A DNA stretch of 6,301 nucleotides from Ignavibacteria bacterium. Its GTDB lineage: Bacteria; Bacteroidota; Ignavibacteria; Tepidaquicellales; OLB5. Shown here one piece after another: positions 5,364 to 6,301 of the stretch. Position 1 is the first letter of the stretch, and every line of letters begins with the position of its first letter. Below the pieces are notes generated by a model. That model was not told where the DNA came from. It searched no databases and worked only from the letters and a program-made list of their open reading frames with translations. The stretch lies in contig JAUQWT010000366.1 of NCBI GenBank assembly GCA_030835005.1, forward strand, positions 1-6,301, in the 5' to 3' direction. The position numbers and the translations under genes were made by a program.

Positions 5364-6301
5364 ATGGATAGTGATATAAAAAGTGAATTTCTTGAAGTAG
5401 TAAAAAATGCACTTAGTGAAAATATTTTCGTTAAATTCACTTTAGGCAAATACCGCGGGGGTGAAGATGGCCTTGAGAATATTCATATAAATCCCGTTCG
5501 CTTAAAGGAAGAGATAAAACTCGCTTTCCGCTATAAATATAAAACCCGTGATGTATATAAAAACTACTCTCCTGAAGAATCTCTCAGCATAATTAGTGAT
5601 GAGCTTGGAAAAAATTTTCTTTATGGGGGTTTATTTTCAACAAAGAATGATTTTGTAATTGAGTATAACAAGAAACGTGTGCCACGCACTTATACCCGCA
5701 AAGCATCCTTCAACCGTGTAGATATCAAAGAACATAACCGCGTTAAAACAAGGTACATTGATTCAAAGGAGCCTTATCTAAACCTGCTTGGAATAACCAA
5801 TATCAAAGGCGAAGTTAAAGGCGATAAATATGATAAGTTCCGCCAGATAGATAAATTTGTTGAAATAGTAAGCTCGCTTATTAAAGATTCAGATCTTGCT
5901 GAAAAAGATAAGCTCAGCATTATAGACTATGGCTCCGGCAAAAGCTACTTAACATTTGCGCTTTATGACTATCTTACAGGCCGACAGAGGGTTAAAGTTT
6001 CCATGAAAGGTATTGAACAGCGCAGTGATCTTGTAGAGATCTCAGAAAAAGTTGCCGGTGAGTGCGGATTCAAAGATCTCAACTTCATTAATAACAGCAT
6101 ATCAGGTCACAAACAGAAAGAAGCAGATATTGTTATCGCCCTTCATGCATGTGATACAGCAACCGATGACGCTATTGCAAAAGCAGTAAAACAAAATGCC
6201 GTCATTATCATCCTTGCCCCATGCTGCCAGAAGTACATCAGGAAACAACTGAACGTTCCCGAAGAACTTGCCCCCGTATTCAGGCACGGCATACTTGAAG
6301 A
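5364..6301 (+). CDS. SAM-dependent methyltransferase, Methyltransf_32-like, 3' truncated by window end
   Basis: The frame opens at ATG 5364, 11 nt after the previous stop, and stays open for 312 codons to the window edge. The first ~150 residues form a family-specific N-terminal domain with YKTRDVYKNYSPEES (59-73) and RVKTRYIDSKEPYLNLLGIT (126-145). The catalytic domain follows: a lead helix GDKYDKFRQIDKFVEIV (153-169), motif I LSIIDYGSGKSYLTFALYDYL (184-204), acidic E218 in KGIEQRSDLV, and motif IV as ADIVIALHACDTATDDAI (254-271), then IIILAPCCQK (281-290). The combination of D-x-G-x-G-K-S/G, L-H-A-C-D-x-A-T-D and A-P-C-C is characteristic of the Methyltransf_32 family, which also includes eukaryotic METTL25-type proteins. 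Some relatives are thought to act on RNA; the bacterial substrate is not established to my knowledge. It is unrelated in detail to the two upstream methyltransferases. The C-terminus is missing only because the window ends. Confidence 0.82.
   Translation, partial: MDSDIKSEFLEVVKNALSENIFVKFTLGKYRGGEDGLENIHINPVRLKEEIKLAFRYKYKTRDVYKNYSPEESLSIISDELGKNFLYGGLFSTKNDFVIEYNKKRVPRTYTRKASFNRVDIKEHNRVKTRYIDSKEPYLNLLGITNIKGEVKGDKYDKFRQIDKFVEIVSSLIKDSDLAEKDKLSIIDYGSGKSYLTFALYDYLTGRQRVKVSMKGIEQRSDLVEISEKVAGECGFKDLNFINNSISGHKQKEADIVIALHACDTATDDAIAKAVKQNAVIIILAPCCQKYIRKQLNVPEELAPVFRHGILE

Noticed and set aside
6102..6287. Minus-strand 61-codon frame at the window end
   Set aside because: It is the antisense shadow of the Methyltransf_32-like gene, whose frame carries clear catalytic motifs at the same place.

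Overview
The window looks like chromosomal DNA from a moderately AT-rich bacterium of the Bacteroidota/Ignavibacteriota (FCB) group. This placement is an inference from four things: most genes lack a clear Shine-Dalgarno sequence, the secreted protein ends its signal peptide in FSQ, the methyltransferase at 2274-3071 resembles ones I associate with this group, and the intergenic DNA is very AT-rich. No rRNA or other decisive marker is present. Every convincing gene is on the + strand.

Region 1 (1-365) holds the 3' end of a SnoaL/NTF2-like gene, then an AT-rich spacer that begins with a purine-biased, imperfectly repetitive tract. Region 2 (366-922) is a compact 557-bp element. It carries one 144-aa HUH/Y1 transposase (H53-I-H55, Y113-x3-Q117) inside nested inverted repeats: an outer 27-nt perfect inverted pair, each member containing a GC-rich 20-nt palindrome, and an inner 20-nt pair with one mismatch. 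The two spacers between outer and inner repeats have unrelated sequence but nearly equal length (about 16-17 nt). A third, solo palindrome of the same family lies 1.3 kb downstream at 2211-2240 and is a perfect 30-nt inverted repeat. A single Y1 transposase flanked by inverted palindromes, plus a solo palindrome elsewhere, resembles a REP-associated tyrosine transposase (RAYT/REPtron) more than a classical IS200/IS605 with asymmetric ends. No TnpB is present.

Region 3 (995-2161) is a complete purT, the formate-dependent GAR transformylase of purine synthesis. Region 4 (2274-6301) is a tightly packed co-directional run. It contains a class I SAM methyltransferase, a second SAM methyltransferase of the sterol/tocopherol methyltransferase type, a small secreted lipocalin-like protein, a two-domain GNAT acetyltransferase, and the 5' part of a third, unrelated SAM methyltransferase (Methyltransf_32-like) cut by the window end. 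From 3204 on, gene gaps are only 4, 6 and 11 nt, so this part is probably one operon. Its common purpose is not evident from the sequence.

Two points deserve most attention. One is the palindrome-flanked transposase with its solo palindrome. The other is the junction of the first two methyltransferases: they share a reading frame, are separated by a single TAA, and the 44 codons after the TAA look like the true N-terminus of the second enzyme yet contain no ATG, GTG or TTG.
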